From contig JABXHG010000188.1 in NCBI GenBank assembly GCA_013393545.1, positions 1 through 25,511 on the forward strand: DNA of 25,511 bases, in the 5' to 3' direction. The notes beneath the pieces are model-generated. The model was not told the DNA's origin, did not search any database, and saw only the letters and a list, made by a program, of their open reading frames with translations. This DNA is from Alteromonadaceae bacterium. Its GTDB lineage: Bacteria > Pseudomonadota > Gammaproteobacteria > Pseudomonadales > Oleiphilaceae. The position numbers were made by a program, and so were the translations under genes. The first letter of the stretch is position 1, and each line of letters begins with the position of its first letter. Of this stretch, positions 1 through 9,523 are shown one piece after another.

Positions 1-45
1 GTCTGCTTGACGCCGTACCGATCATCGGTACGGCGTCAAGCAGAC
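1..45. repeat. 45-base foldback palindrome at the window start
   Basis: Bases 1-22 are the exact reverse complement of bases 24-45, with a single base (23) between them. The centre contains a short natural dyad, ACCGAT-g-ATCGGT, within the atpE codons for Val-Pro-Met-Ile-Gly. The arms continue past that dyad and replace expected atpE sequence with a mirror image of the preceding coding sequence. This fits a chimeric or foldback contig end better than a biological element. Confidence 0.85.
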
Positions 46-202
46 CAGCCATGATGAAAGTTTTGGTTTGCAGAGACGGAGCCATTTCCGGCTGACGTGC
101 AGAAGATTCCAGCAGCTTGCCGCCCAGCAGAGCGAAGCCGATACCAGTAGCCAGAGCGCCACAACCCAGGATGATAGCAGCTGCGATGAATACGATTTCC
201 AT
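1..202 (-). CDS. atpE: ATP synthase F0 subunit c, partial and disrupted at the window edge
   Basis: Subunit c forms the membrane rotor ring of the F0 sector and carries protons on one carboxylate per subunit. Translating from ATG at 202 gives [20 protein letters not shown], then a glycine-rich first helix, the polar loop ARQPE at residues 35-39, and LLDAVPMIG. Asp56 lies where the E. coli proton-carrying Asp61 sits. An AAGGAG ribosome binding site lies about 8 bases upstream. After Gly62 the frame reads TASSR instead of the expected second-helix continuation, because bases 1-22 are an inverted copy of 24-45. The gene is therefore cut by the window and its last few codons are probably not genuine. 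It follows atpB after an 81-base gap in the atp operon. Identity is secure; the 3' part is missing. Confidence 0.93.
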   Translation of the reverse strand, partial: MEIVFIAAAIILGCGALATGIGFALLGGKLLESSARQPEMAPSLQTKTFIMAGLLDAVPMIGTASSR

Positions 203-283
203 TTAAAACTCCTTAGCTTTCAGTTGATTAAAGGTTGATTTAGATTTTGTTATCCGGGTTTTACAAAACTTGTCGGCTGCCCG

Positions 284-1156
<873 letters not shown>

Positions 1157-1549
1157 CTATAGCTGTCGTTTAGGTTGAATCAGGAAGTGCAGAACACCAC
1201 TGAGAACAACCATTACAGCAAAAGTGAATAACAGAGCCGGTACATGGACTGGCTCCATCAAGATGAAAACTGCCGCAAAACCCACTGCGGTAAGGGCCAG
1301 CTTTACGCCTTCCGCCCTGAACATGCTGCCCACCATCAGGTGCGCATGCCGTGCGCCCTGGTACCGGTACATCCGGTGGGCAAAGTAAACGTTTGGTATG
1401 ACAAATATAAGACCGCCGATAAAAGCGGAATAACCAGCCAAACGACTTTCCAGCGCCCACAGCAGGCTGAGGGTAATCAACGCTGCCATCTCGATAACCA
1501 GCCACTTTATAAGGGGCAACTGTATGATGGCCTTCTTGATACGCGTCAT
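1157..1549 (-). CDS. atpI: ATP synthase protein I
   Basis: AtpI is a small membrane protein encoded first in most atp operons. In some bacteria it helps assemble the c-ring or the F1F0 complex, and it is not a stoichiometric enzyme subunit. The 130-residue product has four hydrophobic stretches, at about residues 15-32, 39-57, 83-98 and 103-123, with a basic start (MTRIKK) and a basic tail (QPKRQL), as expected for the family. Position upstream of atpB and the membrane topology give the identification, since the family is poorly conserved in sequence. ATG at 1549 is preceded by AGGTGAG set unusually close to the start. A strong promoter lies 30 bases upstream, so this is the first gene of the operon. 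Confidence 0.88.
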   Translation of the reverse strand: MTRIKKAIIQLPLIKWLVIEMAALITLSLLWALESRLAGYSAFIGGLIFVIPNVYFAHRMYRYQGARHAHLMVGSMFRAEGVKLALTAVGFAAVFILMEPVHVPALLFTFAVMVVLSGVLHFLIQPKRQL

Positions 1550-1578
1550 CTCACCTGCTGTTGAATCAAGCGCGCGGA

Positions 1579-1607
1579 ATTATATGTGTTAACCGTAACG
1601 CGTTCAA
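1579..1607 (-). promoter_or_regulatory. sigma70-type promoter of the atp operon
   Basis: Read on the minus strand, a TTGAAC -35 element (1602-1607) and a perfect TATAAT -10 element (1579-1584) are separated by exactly 17 bases. The -10 lies 29 bases before the atpI start, giving a short leader of roughly 20 bases. It is the only good promoter match between parB and atpI and points toward atpI-atpB-atpE. Confidence 0.75.
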
Positions 1608-1766
1608 TACAATCCGGCGGAAAAATCGCTCAAAAAACAAACACATTTTCGGGTGTTGGTGGTCCTTTCACAGCAAGTTGTGCCGGTGTTATTCAACGAC
1701 AACCACATCTGGTGTTTTCGTGCTATTACAGGACTTTTGGATGAGAGCCGGATTTACCGGCGACGA

Positions 1767-2642
1767 TCAGTGAATGTGGTTGAGAATGCCATCCAGCTCA
1801 TCCAGTGAGGTGTATTCAATTACCAGTTTGCCCTTGCCTCGCTTGCCGTGGGCAATGGACACTCGAGCGCCCAGGCGGTCGGACAGATCATCCTGCAGGG
1901 CGCGAATGTTGGGATCGACCACAGCTTTCTCCGTTTTCTGCTCACCCGGTTTAGCATCCTGTACCCGGCGCACCAGCGCTTCGGTCTGGCGCACGGACAG
2001 GGATTTGGCGACCACCTGTTTGGCCACCTGCACCTGCTGTTCCGGCGGCAGGGTGAGCATGGCCCGGCCATGGCCCATTTCCAGATCGCCGTGTTCGAGC
2101 ATGGTGCGCACGTCTTCGGTCAGACCGATCAGGCGCAGCAGGTTGGTAATGGTGGTGCGGGATTTCCCCACTGCTTCGGCCACCTGGTTCTGGGTCAGGC
2201 CGAATTCATCCTGCAGGCGCTGCAAGGCGAACGCTTCTTCGATGGGGTTGAGGTTTTCCCGCTGAATGTTTTCGATCAGCGCCATGGCGATGGCGGCGTC
2301 GTCCGGCACATCCCGGACAATGGCGGGGATGCTGTCCAGCTCGGCCATTTGCGTGGCTCGCCAGCGACGCTCACCGGCAATCAGTTCGTAACGGCCCTCG
2401 GCAATGTGGCGAACCACCACCGGCTGCATCACGCCTTGCTGGCGAATGGAATCTGCCAGTTCCTGCAAGGCGGCTGCGTCCATGTCGCGCCGGGGCTGGT
2501 AGCGCCCGCGCTGGATCAGATCAATGGGAATTTCGCGCAGTTCGCCGTCGTGGCTACTGGTGGCCTCGTTCAGATCCACTTTCGAATTCTGCAGTAGTGC
2601 GCCGAGCCCCCGTTGGCCCAAACCTCGTTTTTTCGCCGCCAT
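1767..2642 (-). CDS. parB: Chromosome partitioning protein ParB
   Basis: ParB is a CTP-dependent DNA clamp that loads at parS, spreads over nearby DNA and works with ParA to segregate the origin. The 291-residue product begins with the usual basic MAAKKRGLGQRGLGALL. RYQPRR (47-52) and GERRWRA (90-96) form the nucleotide-binding ParB/Srx region, ENIQREN follows at 124-130, and a helix-turn-helix spans about 149-170 (LTQNQVAEAVGKSRTTITNL) and recognises parS. The C-terminal 60 residues should be the dimerisation domain. It lies 60 bases downstream of parA in the same direction, as in Pseudomonas. Two matching parS sites are present in recF about 20 kb away on the other side of oriC. Confidence 0.97.
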   Translation of the reverse strand: MAAKKRGLGQRGLGALLQNSKVDLNEATSSHDGELREIPIDLIQRGRYQPRRDMDAAALQELADSIRQQGVMQPVVVRHIAEGRYELIAGERRWRATQMAELDSIPAIVRDVPDDAAIAMALIENIQRENLNPIEEAFALQRLQDEFGLTQNQVAEAVGKSRTTITNLLRLIGLTEDVRTMLEHGDLEMGHGRAMLTLPPEQQVQVAKQVVAKSLSVRQTEALVRRVQDAKPGEQKTEKAVVDPNIRALQDDLSDRLGARVSIAHGKRGKGKLVIEYTSLDELDGILNHIH

Positions 2643-2702
2643 GGTGTCTGCCGTTCTTCCCTTTGTCTTGTTGGATACATGCCCGCCGGATGGCGGTCTA
2701 TG

Positions 2703-3497
2703 TTACACCGCCTCGGCGGCAGCTGTCTTTTTTGTGCCGTGGCGGCGCACCATTTCACCCGCCAGCGCCAGGTAGGCCACCGCGCCCTTGGAAGCGCGGT
2801 CGTATTTCAGCGCCGGCAGGCCATAGCTGGGAGCTTCGGCCAGGCGCACGTTGCGGGGGATGACCGCCCGGTAAACCTTGTCGCCAAAATATTCGTTGAG
2901 CTGGCCGGACACATCCAGGGTCAGACTGTTACGGGGGTCGTACATCGTGCGCAAAATGCCTTCAATCTGCAGATCGGGGTTGACCGTTTCCCGGATCTGT
3001 TCGACGGTGCTCATCAGCGCCGCCAGGCCTTCCAGGGCATAGTACTCACACTGCATGGGAATCAGGATGGAATCGGACGCAGACAGGGCATTGACGGTAA
3101 GCAAGTTCAGTGACGGCGGGCAGTCGATCAGGATGTAGTCATAGTTATCGCGCACGCTGTTGAGAGCCAGACGCAGACGGTGTTCGCGGCCGATTTCGTT
3201 CATCAGCTCCACTTCAGCGGCAGTCAGGTCGCCATTGGCGGGAATCAGGTCGAAGCCCGCTTCGCTGACATTGACCACCACCTCGGTCGGTTTCGCCCGT
3301 TTGGTCAGGACATCAAAGCCGGACAGCTCCGTGCCGTTTTTATCCACACCACTGCCCATGGTGGCGTTGCCCTGCGGGTCCATGTCCACCAGCAAAACCC
3401 GGCGCTTGGTGGCGGCCAAAGAGGCAGCAAGGTTCACGCAGGTGGTGGTTTTGCCCACACCGCCTTTTTGATTGGTCACTGCAATCACGCGTGCCAT
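2703..3497 (-). CDS. parA: Chromosome partitioning ATPase ParA (Soj family)
   Basis: ParA is a deviant-Walker ATPase that binds DNA non-specifically and moves ParB-bound origins. The 264-residue product has the deviant Walker A motif KGGVGKTT (11-18) with the signature lysines, then LLVDMDPQGN, DYILIDCPPSLNLLTVNAL and the C-terminal AEAPSYGLPALKYD. The start was set at ATG 3497 because AAAGGAGG lies seven bases upstream and homologues begin MARVIAVTNQKGG. An in-frame ATG seven codons earlier has no ribosome binding site. There is no N-terminal helix-turn-helix, so this is the chromosomal Soj type rather than a large plasmid ParA. rsmG ends 23 bases upstream, suggesting one mnmG-rsmG-parA-parB transcription unit. 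Confidence 0.97.
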   Translation of the reverse strand: MARVIAVTNQKGGVGKTTTCVNLAASLAATKRRVLLVDMDPQGNATMGSGVDKNGTELSGFDVLTKRAKPTEVVVNVSEAGFDLIPANGDLTAAEVELMNEIGREHRLRLALNSVRDNYDYILIDCPPSLNLLTVNALSASDSILIPMQCEYYALEGLAALMSTVEQIRETVNPDLQIEGILRTMYDPRNSLTLDVSGQLNEYFGDKVYRAVIPRNVRLAEAPSYGLPALKYDRASKGAVAYLALAGEMVRRHGTKKTAAAEAV

Positions 3498-3520
3498 GCC
3501 TGTGCCTCCTTTTATCATGC

Positions 3521-4180
3521 TTACGGGGTGGCCGAAACGGCCGCTGAATCTGCCCGGTTAACGATCAACAAATGCCGTTCGCCATCGGCGCCGGGAACCT
3601 GCAGGGAATGCGAGGATTCTACCTGCCAGCCGGCCGGAAGGGCAGACACTTCATCATCCGGATACTGGCCTTTCATGGCAAGGAACTGGCCGTCTTCCGC
3701 CAGCAGGGAATCACACCATTCCACCAGGTTTGCCAGTGCGGTAAAGGCCCGGCTACTGATCTGGCTGAACGGCTGCGCCGGCTGGCAGTCTTCGGCCCGG
3801 CCGTGAATCACCTCCACGTTAGTCAGACCCAGCTCCAGTACACACTGGTTCAGAAAACGGGTTTTCTTGCCATTGCTGTCCAACAGGGTGAAGCGTTTGT
3901 CTGGAAACACGATAGCCAGGGGAATACCCGGCAGGCCGCCACCGGCGCCCACGTCCAGCAGATGGTCAGTAGTCACCCAGGGCACAATCGTCAGGCTATC
4001 CAGTAGCTGGCGCGCGACCATCACCCGTTCATCCCGCACGGCGGTCAAGTTGTAGGCCTTGTTCCATTTATTAAGCAGAGCCAGAAAAGCCAGCAGTTGC
4101 TGCTGCTGGCTTTCGGTGAGTGCCAGGTCCATTGCTGCCAGCCCCTGACGGAGCTGGTCTTGCCATTGTGGATAACTCAT
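3521..4180 (-). CDS. rsmG: 16S rRNA (guanine527-N7)-methyltransferase
   Basis: RsmG (GidB) transfers a methyl group from S-adenosylmethionine to N7 of G527 in 16S rRNA; loss gives low-level streptomycin resistance in several bacteria. The 219-residue product has the N-terminal helical region with WNKAYNLTAV, then the SAM-binding motif LDVGAGGGLPGIPLAI (75-90), the acidic strand LLDSNGKKTRFL, and SSRAF at about 142-146. Length matches the family (about 207-220). Its ATG lies one base after the mnmG stop codon, so translation is probably coupled, and parA follows closely. Confidence 0.97.
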   Translation of the reverse strand: MSYPQWQDQLRQGLAAMDLALTESQQQQLLAFLALLNKWNKAYNLTAVRDERVMVARQLLDSLTIVPWVTTDHLLDVGAGGGLPGIPLAIVFPDKRFTLLDSNGKKTRFLNQCVLELGLTNVEVIHGRAEDCQPAQPFSQISSRAFTALANLVEWCDSLLAEDGQFLAMKGQYPDDEVSALPAGWQVESSHSLQVPGADGERHLLIVNRADSAAVSATP

Positions 4181-4181
4181 C

Positions 4182-6068
4182 TCAGGCGCTCTGTTTTTTC
4201 AACAGGTCACGCTTTTTAAGGTGCACCAGAATCTGACTGACCGCTGCCGGCGTGACGCCCTGAATGCGTGAAGCCTGAGCCACGGTTTCCGGGCGCACTT
4301 CTTTAAGCTTCTGCTTGATCTCGTTGGATAACCCACCAATCACATCGTAGTCCAGATCGATCGGCAGGGCGGTGTTTTCGTTCTTGCGCAGGCGCTCGAT
4401 CTCATCGGCCTGGCGGGAAATGTAGCCCTCGTACTTGATCTCGATTTCTACCTGATCGGCCACATTCGGGTCTTCGGCCTGCTCGGCACCAATCTCCGCC
4501 ACATGGTTGTAGAAGATTTCCGGCCGCCGCAGCAGCTCAGCCAGGGTGTGGTCCCGGTTCATGGGCTGTTTCAGGTACAGGTTGGCCCGCTCGCCCGCCT
4601 CGGTGTTCGGATGAATACGGGTGGTTTCCAGGCGCTGGCGTTCCTTGCGGATGCCCTCACACTTGTCGTTGAACGTCTGCCAGCGCTCGTCGTCCACCAG
4701 CCCCAGTTTGCGGCCGGTTTCGGTCAGGCGCAGATCGGCGTTGTCTTCGCGCAGAATCAGTCGGTATTCAGCACGGCTGGTGAACATTCGATACGGCTCT
4801 TTGGTGCCCATGGTGATCAGGTCATCCACCAGTACACCGAGGTAAGCCTCATCCCGGCGCGGGTACCATTCGTCTTTTTCCTGTGCGCGCAACGAGGCAT
4901 TGACCCCCGCCAGCAGGCCCTGGGCGCCGGCTTCTTCGTAGCCGGTGGTGCCGTTGATCTGGCCGGCGAAGTACAGGCCCTGGATGAACTTGGTTTCCAG
5001 GGTATGACGCAGATCCTGCGGGTTCAGGTAATCGTATTCGATGGCGTAGCCCGGCCGGGTAATGTGGGCGTTCTCGAAACCGCGAATGGAGCGCACCGCC
5101 GCCAGCTGGATATCAAACGCCAGGCTGGCGGAAATGCCATTCGGGTACAGCTCGTGGGTGGTCAGCCCTTCCGGCTCCACGAAAATCTGGTGTGAATCCT
5201 TGTCGGCGAAACGGTTCACCTTGTCTTCAATGGACGGGCAGTAACGCGGGCCCACCCCTTCGATATCTCCGGCAAACATGGGCGAGCGGTCAAAGCCGCT
5301 GCGAATGATGTCGTGGGTCTCTTCGGTGGTGCGGGTGACGTAACAGCACACTTGCTCGGGGTGCTGGCTGCGGTCACCCATAAAGGACATGACCGGTGTG
5401 GGGGCATCGCCCCACTGCTCCTGCATCACCGAGAAATCCACTGACCGGGCGTCGATGCGCGGCGGTGTACCGGTTTTCAGGCGGCCGACGTTGAAGGGTA
5501 ATTCCCGTAATCGTTTGGCCAGGGCATTGGCGGGCGCATCGCCGGCCCGGCCGCCTGAGTGATTCTGCATACCGATGTGGATAACACCGCCGAGGAAAGT
5601 GCCGGTGGTCAGCACCACGGTTTTGGCGTTAAAGCGGATACCGGTTTGAGTGACCACACCGGTCACCTGGTCGTTTTCCACAATCAGGTCGTCGGCCGCC
5701 TGTTGGAATAGCATCAGGTTGGGCTGGTTTTCCAGGATCTGGCGAATGGCGGCCTTGTACAATACGCGGTCCGCCTGAGCCCGGGTGGCTCGTACCGCCG
5801 GGCCCTTGCGGCTGTTCAACACCCGGAACTGGATGCCGCCCAGGTCCGTGGCTTTCGCCATGGCACCGCCCAGGGCGTCGATTTCCTTCACCAGGTGGCT
5901 CTTGCCAATGCCGCCGATGGCCGGGTTACAGGACATCTGCCCCAGGGTCTCAATGTTGTGGGTGAGCAGCAGGGTTTGCGACCCCATACGCGCGGCCGCC
6001 AGGGCAGCTTCGGTACCGGCATGGCCACCACCAATGACAATGACATCGAAACGGGTCGGGAAATCCAC
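4182..6068 (-). CDS. mnmG: tRNA uridine-5-carboxymethylaminomethyl modification enzyme MnmG
   Basis: MnmG (GidA) is the FAD-binding partner of MnmE and installs carboxymethylaminomethyl or aminomethyl groups on U34 of certain tRNAs. The 628-residue product (E. coli 629) has the FAD dinucleotide fold [19 protein letters not shown] near the N-terminus, [22 protein letters not shown] at 47-68, and [11 protein letters not shown] with Cys277 at the E. coli position. The C-terminal helical domain contains YEGYISRQ and ends near [10 protein letters not shown]. The start is GTG at 6068 with GAGGTG a few bases upstream; the product begins [18 protein letters not shown]. It usually lies next to mnmE, but here the two are separated by about 8.6 kb. 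Confidence 0.98.
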   Translation of the reverse strand: MDFPTRFDVIVIGGGHAGTEAALAAARMGSQTLLLTHNIETLGQMSCNPAIGGIGKSHLVKEIDALGGAMAKATDLGGIQFRVLNSRKGPAVRATRAQADRVLYKAAIRQILENQPNLMLFQQAADDLIVENDQVTGVVTQTGIRFNAKTVVLTTGTFLGGVIHIGMQNHSGGRAGDAPANALAKRLRELPFNVGRLKTGTPPRIDARSVDFSVMQEQWGDAPTPVMSFMGDRSQHPEQVCCYVTRTTEETHDIIRSGFDRSPMFAGDIEGVGPRYCPSIEDKVNRFADKDSHQIFVEPEGLTTHELYPNGISASLAFDIQLAAVRSIRGFENAHITRPGYAIEYDYLNPQDLRHTLETKFIQGLYFAGQINGTTGYEEAGAQGLLAGVNASLRAQEKDEWYPRRDEAYLGVLVDDLITMGTKEPYRMFTSRAEYRLILREDNADLRLTETGRKLGLVDDERWQTFNDKCEGIRKERQRLETTRIHPNTEAGERANLYLKQPMNRDHTLAELLRRPEIFYNHVAEIGAEQAEDPNVADQVEIEIKYEGYISRQADEIERLRKNENTALPIDLDYDVIGGLSNEIKQKLKEVRPETVAQASRIQGVTPAAVSQILVHLKKRDLLKKQSA

Positions 6069-6374
6069 TCTTCACCTCGAAAAAAGGGGTATAAAAACAG
6101 GCGGGCGAGTATAACGCCTCGCCCGGGAAAATGCAGTCAGAATGTGCAAATTTTAACCAGAAAGGTTCATGGGTAAAAGCCGAAACTCATACCCATTCAA
6201 GGGCTTGGCCGAGTCAGTTCAGAAACTTTTCAAGAAAGTTATCCACATATTCGGACCATTCACAGAACCCTAAAAATCAGTGCAACCTATTGTTTTATTT
6301 ATATATTACGAAAATCTTCCAAAGGTTATCCGGGACTTTTCCCGAAAACTGTCCACAAGGCCGGGCCGATTCTC
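6069..6374. other. AT-rich intergenic region upstream of mnmG with a perfect DnaA box
   Basis: No gene is seen in these 306 bases. TTATCCACA at 6239-6247 is a perfect DnaA box. CTGTCCACA at 6349-6357 matches 7 of 9, and a reverse 7 of 9 match (TGTGGATGC) lies at about 6405-6413 inside the next gene. Between them, about 6284-6318 is very AT-rich and could unwind. A TATACT -10-like element for mnmG lies at 6108-6113 (minus strand) without a convincing -35. An 8-base stem (6363-6370 with 6384-6391) spans the stop codon of the efflux gene, but no T-run follows it. In E. coli and Vibrio the origin lies beside gidA/mnmG, so this may be a relic or auxiliary DnaA-binding site. The main origin here is more likely beside dnaA. 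Confidence 0.5.
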
Positions 6375-9300
6375 TCAGAAATCATCGGCCCTGTTACCCG
6401 GGCTTGTGGATGCACCGGAACCTCCGGCGGTACCGGCCGCCAGCCGGTCCAGTTCCTTTTCCACAGCATTGGAAGACTTGGCAAACCGAGCCAGCAGGTT
6501 GTAAAGCACCGGAATGATAAACAGCGTGAGCGTGGTGGCGAAAACCAGCCCGCCAAGGATCACCATACCGATGGACGCCCGGCTTTCAGCCCCCGCACCA
6601 GAGGCCAGCACCAGCGGCACCGCCCCGAACACGGTGGAAATAGTGGTCATTAAAACGGGCCGGAAGCGCAGAGTGGCGCCTTCCAGAATGGCATCCCGTA
6701 CCGAGTAACCTTTATCCCGCAGCTGGTTGGCGAACTCCACGATCAGGATGCCGTTCTTCGCCATCAACCCCAGCAACATGACAATACCGATCTGGCTGTA
6801 GATGTTCAGGCTGATGCCGGACCAGGCCAGTGCAATCAAAGCACCGGTGACCGCCAGCGGCACCGAGAGCATGATGATGATCGGATGGATCCAGCTTTCA
6901 AACTGCGCCGCCAGCACCAGAAACACAATGACGAAGGCAAGACCAAAGGTGACGTAAATGGCAGCGGAAGAGTCCTGAAATTCCCGCGACAAGCCCTGAT
7001 AGCTGACCCGGGCTTCCGGCGGCAGGTTATCCACAGCCAGGTTGTTCAGGTACTCCAGCGCCGACCCCAGATCATAGCCTTCCGCCAGGTTGGCGCTGAC
7101 AATTACCGCCGGTAGCCGGTCAATTCGACGCAGGTCCGGGTTGGCGCCGATTTCCTCCACCGAGACGAGGGCTTTCAGGGGCACCAGATCACCCCCTTCC
7201 CTGGGCCGCAGGAAAATCTGCTCCATATCGCCCGGCGTGGCCCGGTCGGCGTCGTTGGCCTGGACTACCACATCGTATTCACGACCCCGGTCCAGATAGG
7301 TGGTCACCTGCCGGGAAGCCAGCATGGTCTGCAGAGTCAGGCCCACGTCTTCCACGGTGATATCCAGGTCCGCCGCCCGGTCCCGATCAATGTTGACCAG
7401 CAGCTCGGGGCGGGTCAGTTCGAAATCGGTATCGACGTTCAAAAGGTTGGGGTTTTCACTGGCCCGCTCCACGATTTCCTGGCTCCAGGCTTGAACCGAC
7501 TCATAATCCGGGCCGCCTATCACGAATTCCACCGGCTGGCTGAAGCCACGCTGGCCAAGACCGGGCGGGTTGATCACGCTGATTCTCACCCCGGAAATGT
7601 CCGCCAGTTTTTTACGAATTTCCGTGGCCAGTTGCTGCTGTTTCACCGACCGCTGCTCCCAGGGCACCAACCCCAGGATCATGAACGCGTTATCTTCTTC
7701 ATTCCGGAACCCGACAATAGACAGAAAACGCTCGGCGATGCCTTCATCCAGGTACGGCAACAACTGTTCTTCGGCCTGACGGACAAAATGGTCCGTGTAT
7801 TCCACCGTCGACCCCCGGGGCGCATCCGTGGGCATGATAATCACCCCCCGGTCTTCCACCGGCGACAGCTCCTGCGGCAGCTGTGGATAAATCACCCCGG
7901 CAATGATCAGGCCGGCCACGCCAATGCCCAGCAACAAACCAGGCTGGTTCAATGAAAACGTCAGTAGTTTTCGATAGCCATTGGCCAGGCCATTCAGAAC
8001 TTTTTCGCTGAATGCCCAGAGCCGGTGCCCTTCCTCACTCTCCGGGCTGTGTCGAAGCCACTTGGAACACAACATGGGGGTGAGGGTCAGGGCGACGAAG
8101 CTGGAGAAGATCACCGCCGCGGCCAGGGTAAAACCGAACTCGGCAAACAACCGGCCAACGTTGCCGCCCATGAAGGAGATGGGCACGAACACGGCAATCA
8201 GGGTGAGCGTGGTGGCGATGATGGCAAACGACACCTGTTTCGCCCCCCGGTAGGCGGCCAGCAGCGGAGGCTCACCGTTATCGATGCGCCGCTGGATGTT
8301 TTCCAGCATGACGATGGCGTCGTCCACCACCAGACCGATGGCCAGGATAATGGCCAGCAGAGTCAGCACGTTGATGGAAAAGCCGAGAAACCCCAGGCCG
8401 ATAAAGGCACCAATCACCGCTACCGGAATGGTCACCGCCGGAATCAACGTGGCCTGCCAGGAACGCAGGAACAGGAAAATGACCAGAATCACCAAAGAGA
8501 CGGCGATGGCCAGTGTGGTCAGCACCTCCTTGATGGAGGCACGAATGAAGATGGATTCGTCGTAGCTTTCAGCAATGCGCACTTCCGGCGGCAGGGTCTG
8601 GCGGATCAGATCCAGCTCGGCCTGTACCGCATCCGAAACCGCCACGGTATTGGCCTTGGACTGGCGAATGATGCCCATGCCAATCGCCGTTTCGCCACTG
8701 GAACGCAGACGGCCCACATCCGATTCCACGCCCACCTGCACGTTGGCCACCTCGCCCAGCCGCAGCAGGTTATTGCCGTCACGGCGAACCACCAGCTCGC
8801 GGAAATCCTCCACGGTGGACAATCGGCCCTCGGCGCGCACGGTAAAGTTACGGGTGGACGAATCCACCGAACCGGCTGGCAACTCCACGTTGTTAGCCCG
8901 CAGTGCTCTTTCCACCTCGGCAACGGTAATATTGCGGGCTGCCAGTTTGGTGCGATCGAGCCAGACCCGGATAGCGTAGCGCCGCTCACCGCCAATGCGC
9001 ACATCGGCCACGCCATCCAGCACCGATAACCGGTCTGCCAGTACACGGTCGGCATAGTCACTGAGCTCGGCGGCATCCCAGTCATCACTGAGCAGGGTTA
9101 CCCACATCATCGGCCGGGCATCGGAGTCGGCCTTGCGCACCACGGGCGGGTCGGCTTCTTCGGGCAGCTGGTTGGCCACCCGGGACACCGCATCCCGCAC
9201 GTCGTTGGCGGCGATATCCACATCCCGGGAGGTATTGAATTCAATGCTGGTGCGGGACTCACCCTGTTCGGTGGAGGACTCAATGGAGCGAATGCCTTCA

Positions 9301-9521
9301 ATGCCGCTGATAGCCCCTTCAATCACCTGGGTGATCTGGGTATCCACCACTTCGGCGGCGGCGCCCGTGTAATCGGTGGAAATGGACACCACCGGCGGAT
9401 CAATATCCGGGTACTCCCGTACGGCCAGGCCCAACAGCGCGGCAACGCCGAACACCACGATCAACAGGCTGAGAACCGTGGCAAACACCGGCCGTTTGAT
9501 GGAAATGTCGGAAAGCACCAT
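6375..9521 (-). CDS. RND (HAE1/AcrB-type) efflux transporter permease
   Basis: This is an inner-membrane proton-driven pump subunit that works with an adaptor and an outer-membrane channel. The 1048-residue product shows the usual duplication: an N-terminal membrane helix (RPVFATVLSLLIVVFGVAAL), a large periplasmic loop, helices from about 335, a second helix near 530-545, a second loop, and C-terminal helices from about 855. GLVVDDAIV (396-404) holds Asp400 and Asp401, and Lys922 in LMAKNGILIVEF completes the proton-relay triad of AcrB (Asp407, Asp408, Lys940). The ATG at 9521 was chosen over a TTG two codons earlier because GGAG lies eight bases before it. The adaptor stop codon overlaps this start region, so the two are coupled. 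No TolC-like gene is present, and the substrate cannot be read from sequence. Confidence 0.96.
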   Translation of the reverse strand: MVLSDISIKRPVFATVLSLLIVVFGVAALLGLAVREYPDIDPPVVSISTDYTGAAAEVVDTQITQVIEGAISGIEGIRSIESSTEQGESRTSIEFNTSRDVDIAANDVRDAVSRVANQLPEEADPPVVRKADSDARPMMWVTLLSDDWDAAELSDYADRVLADRLSVLDGVADVRIGGERRYAIRVWLDRTKLAARNITVAEVERALRANNVELPAGSVDSSTRNFTVRAEGRLSTVEDFRELVVRRDGNNLLRLGEVANVQVGVESDVGRLRSSGETAIGMGIIRQSKANTVAVSDAVQAELDLIRQTLPPEVRIAESYDESIFIRASIKEVLTTLAIAVSLVILVIFLFLRSWQATLIPAVTIPVAVIGAFIGLGFLGFSINVLTLLAIILAIGLVVDDAIVMLENIQRRIDNGEPPLLAAYRGAKQVSFAIIATTLTLIAVFVPISFMGGNVGRLFAEFGFTLAAAVIFSSFVALTLTPMLCSKWLRHSPESEEGHRLWAFSEKVLNGLANGYRKLLTFSLNQPGLLLGIGVAGLIIAGVIYPQLPQELSPVEDRGVIIMPTDAPRGSTVEYTDHFVRQAEEQLLPYLDEGIAERFLSIVGFRNEEDNAFMILGLVPWEQRSVKQQQLATEIRKKLADISGVRISVINPPGLGQRGFSQPVEFVIGGPDYESVQAWSQEIVERASENPNLLNVDTDFELTRPELLVNIDRDRAADLDITVEDVGLTLQTMLASRQVTTYLDRGREYDVVVQANDADRATPGDMEQIFLRPREGGDLVPLKALVSVEEIGANPDLRRIDRLPAVIVSANLAEGYDLGSALEYLNNLAVDNLPPEARVSYQGLSREFQDSSAAIYVTFGLAFVIVFLVLAAQFESWIHPIIIMLSVPLAVTGALIALAWSGISLNIYSQIGIVMLLGLMAKNGILIVEFANQLRDKGYSVRDAILEGATLRFRPVLMTTISTVFGAVPLVLASGAGAESRASIGMVILGGLVFATTLTLFIIPVLYNLLARFAKSSNAVEKELDRLAAGTAGGSGASTSPGNRADDF

Positions 9522-9523
9522 GG

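Noticed and set aside
1747..1761. Small hairpin GCCGG/CCGGC downstream of parB as a terminator
   Set aside because: Only a five-base stem, and no T-run follows it on the minus strand.
6331..6344. Hairpin CGGGA/TCCCG downstream of the efflux operon as a terminator
   Set aside because: The stem is short and is not followed by a T-tract in the direction of the efflux genes.
8025..9029. Plus-strand open frame (about 334 codons) inside the RND pump gene
   Set aside because: Antisense to a complete AcrB-type coding sequence; repetitive Gly/His/Gln/Asp composition and no recognisable motif.
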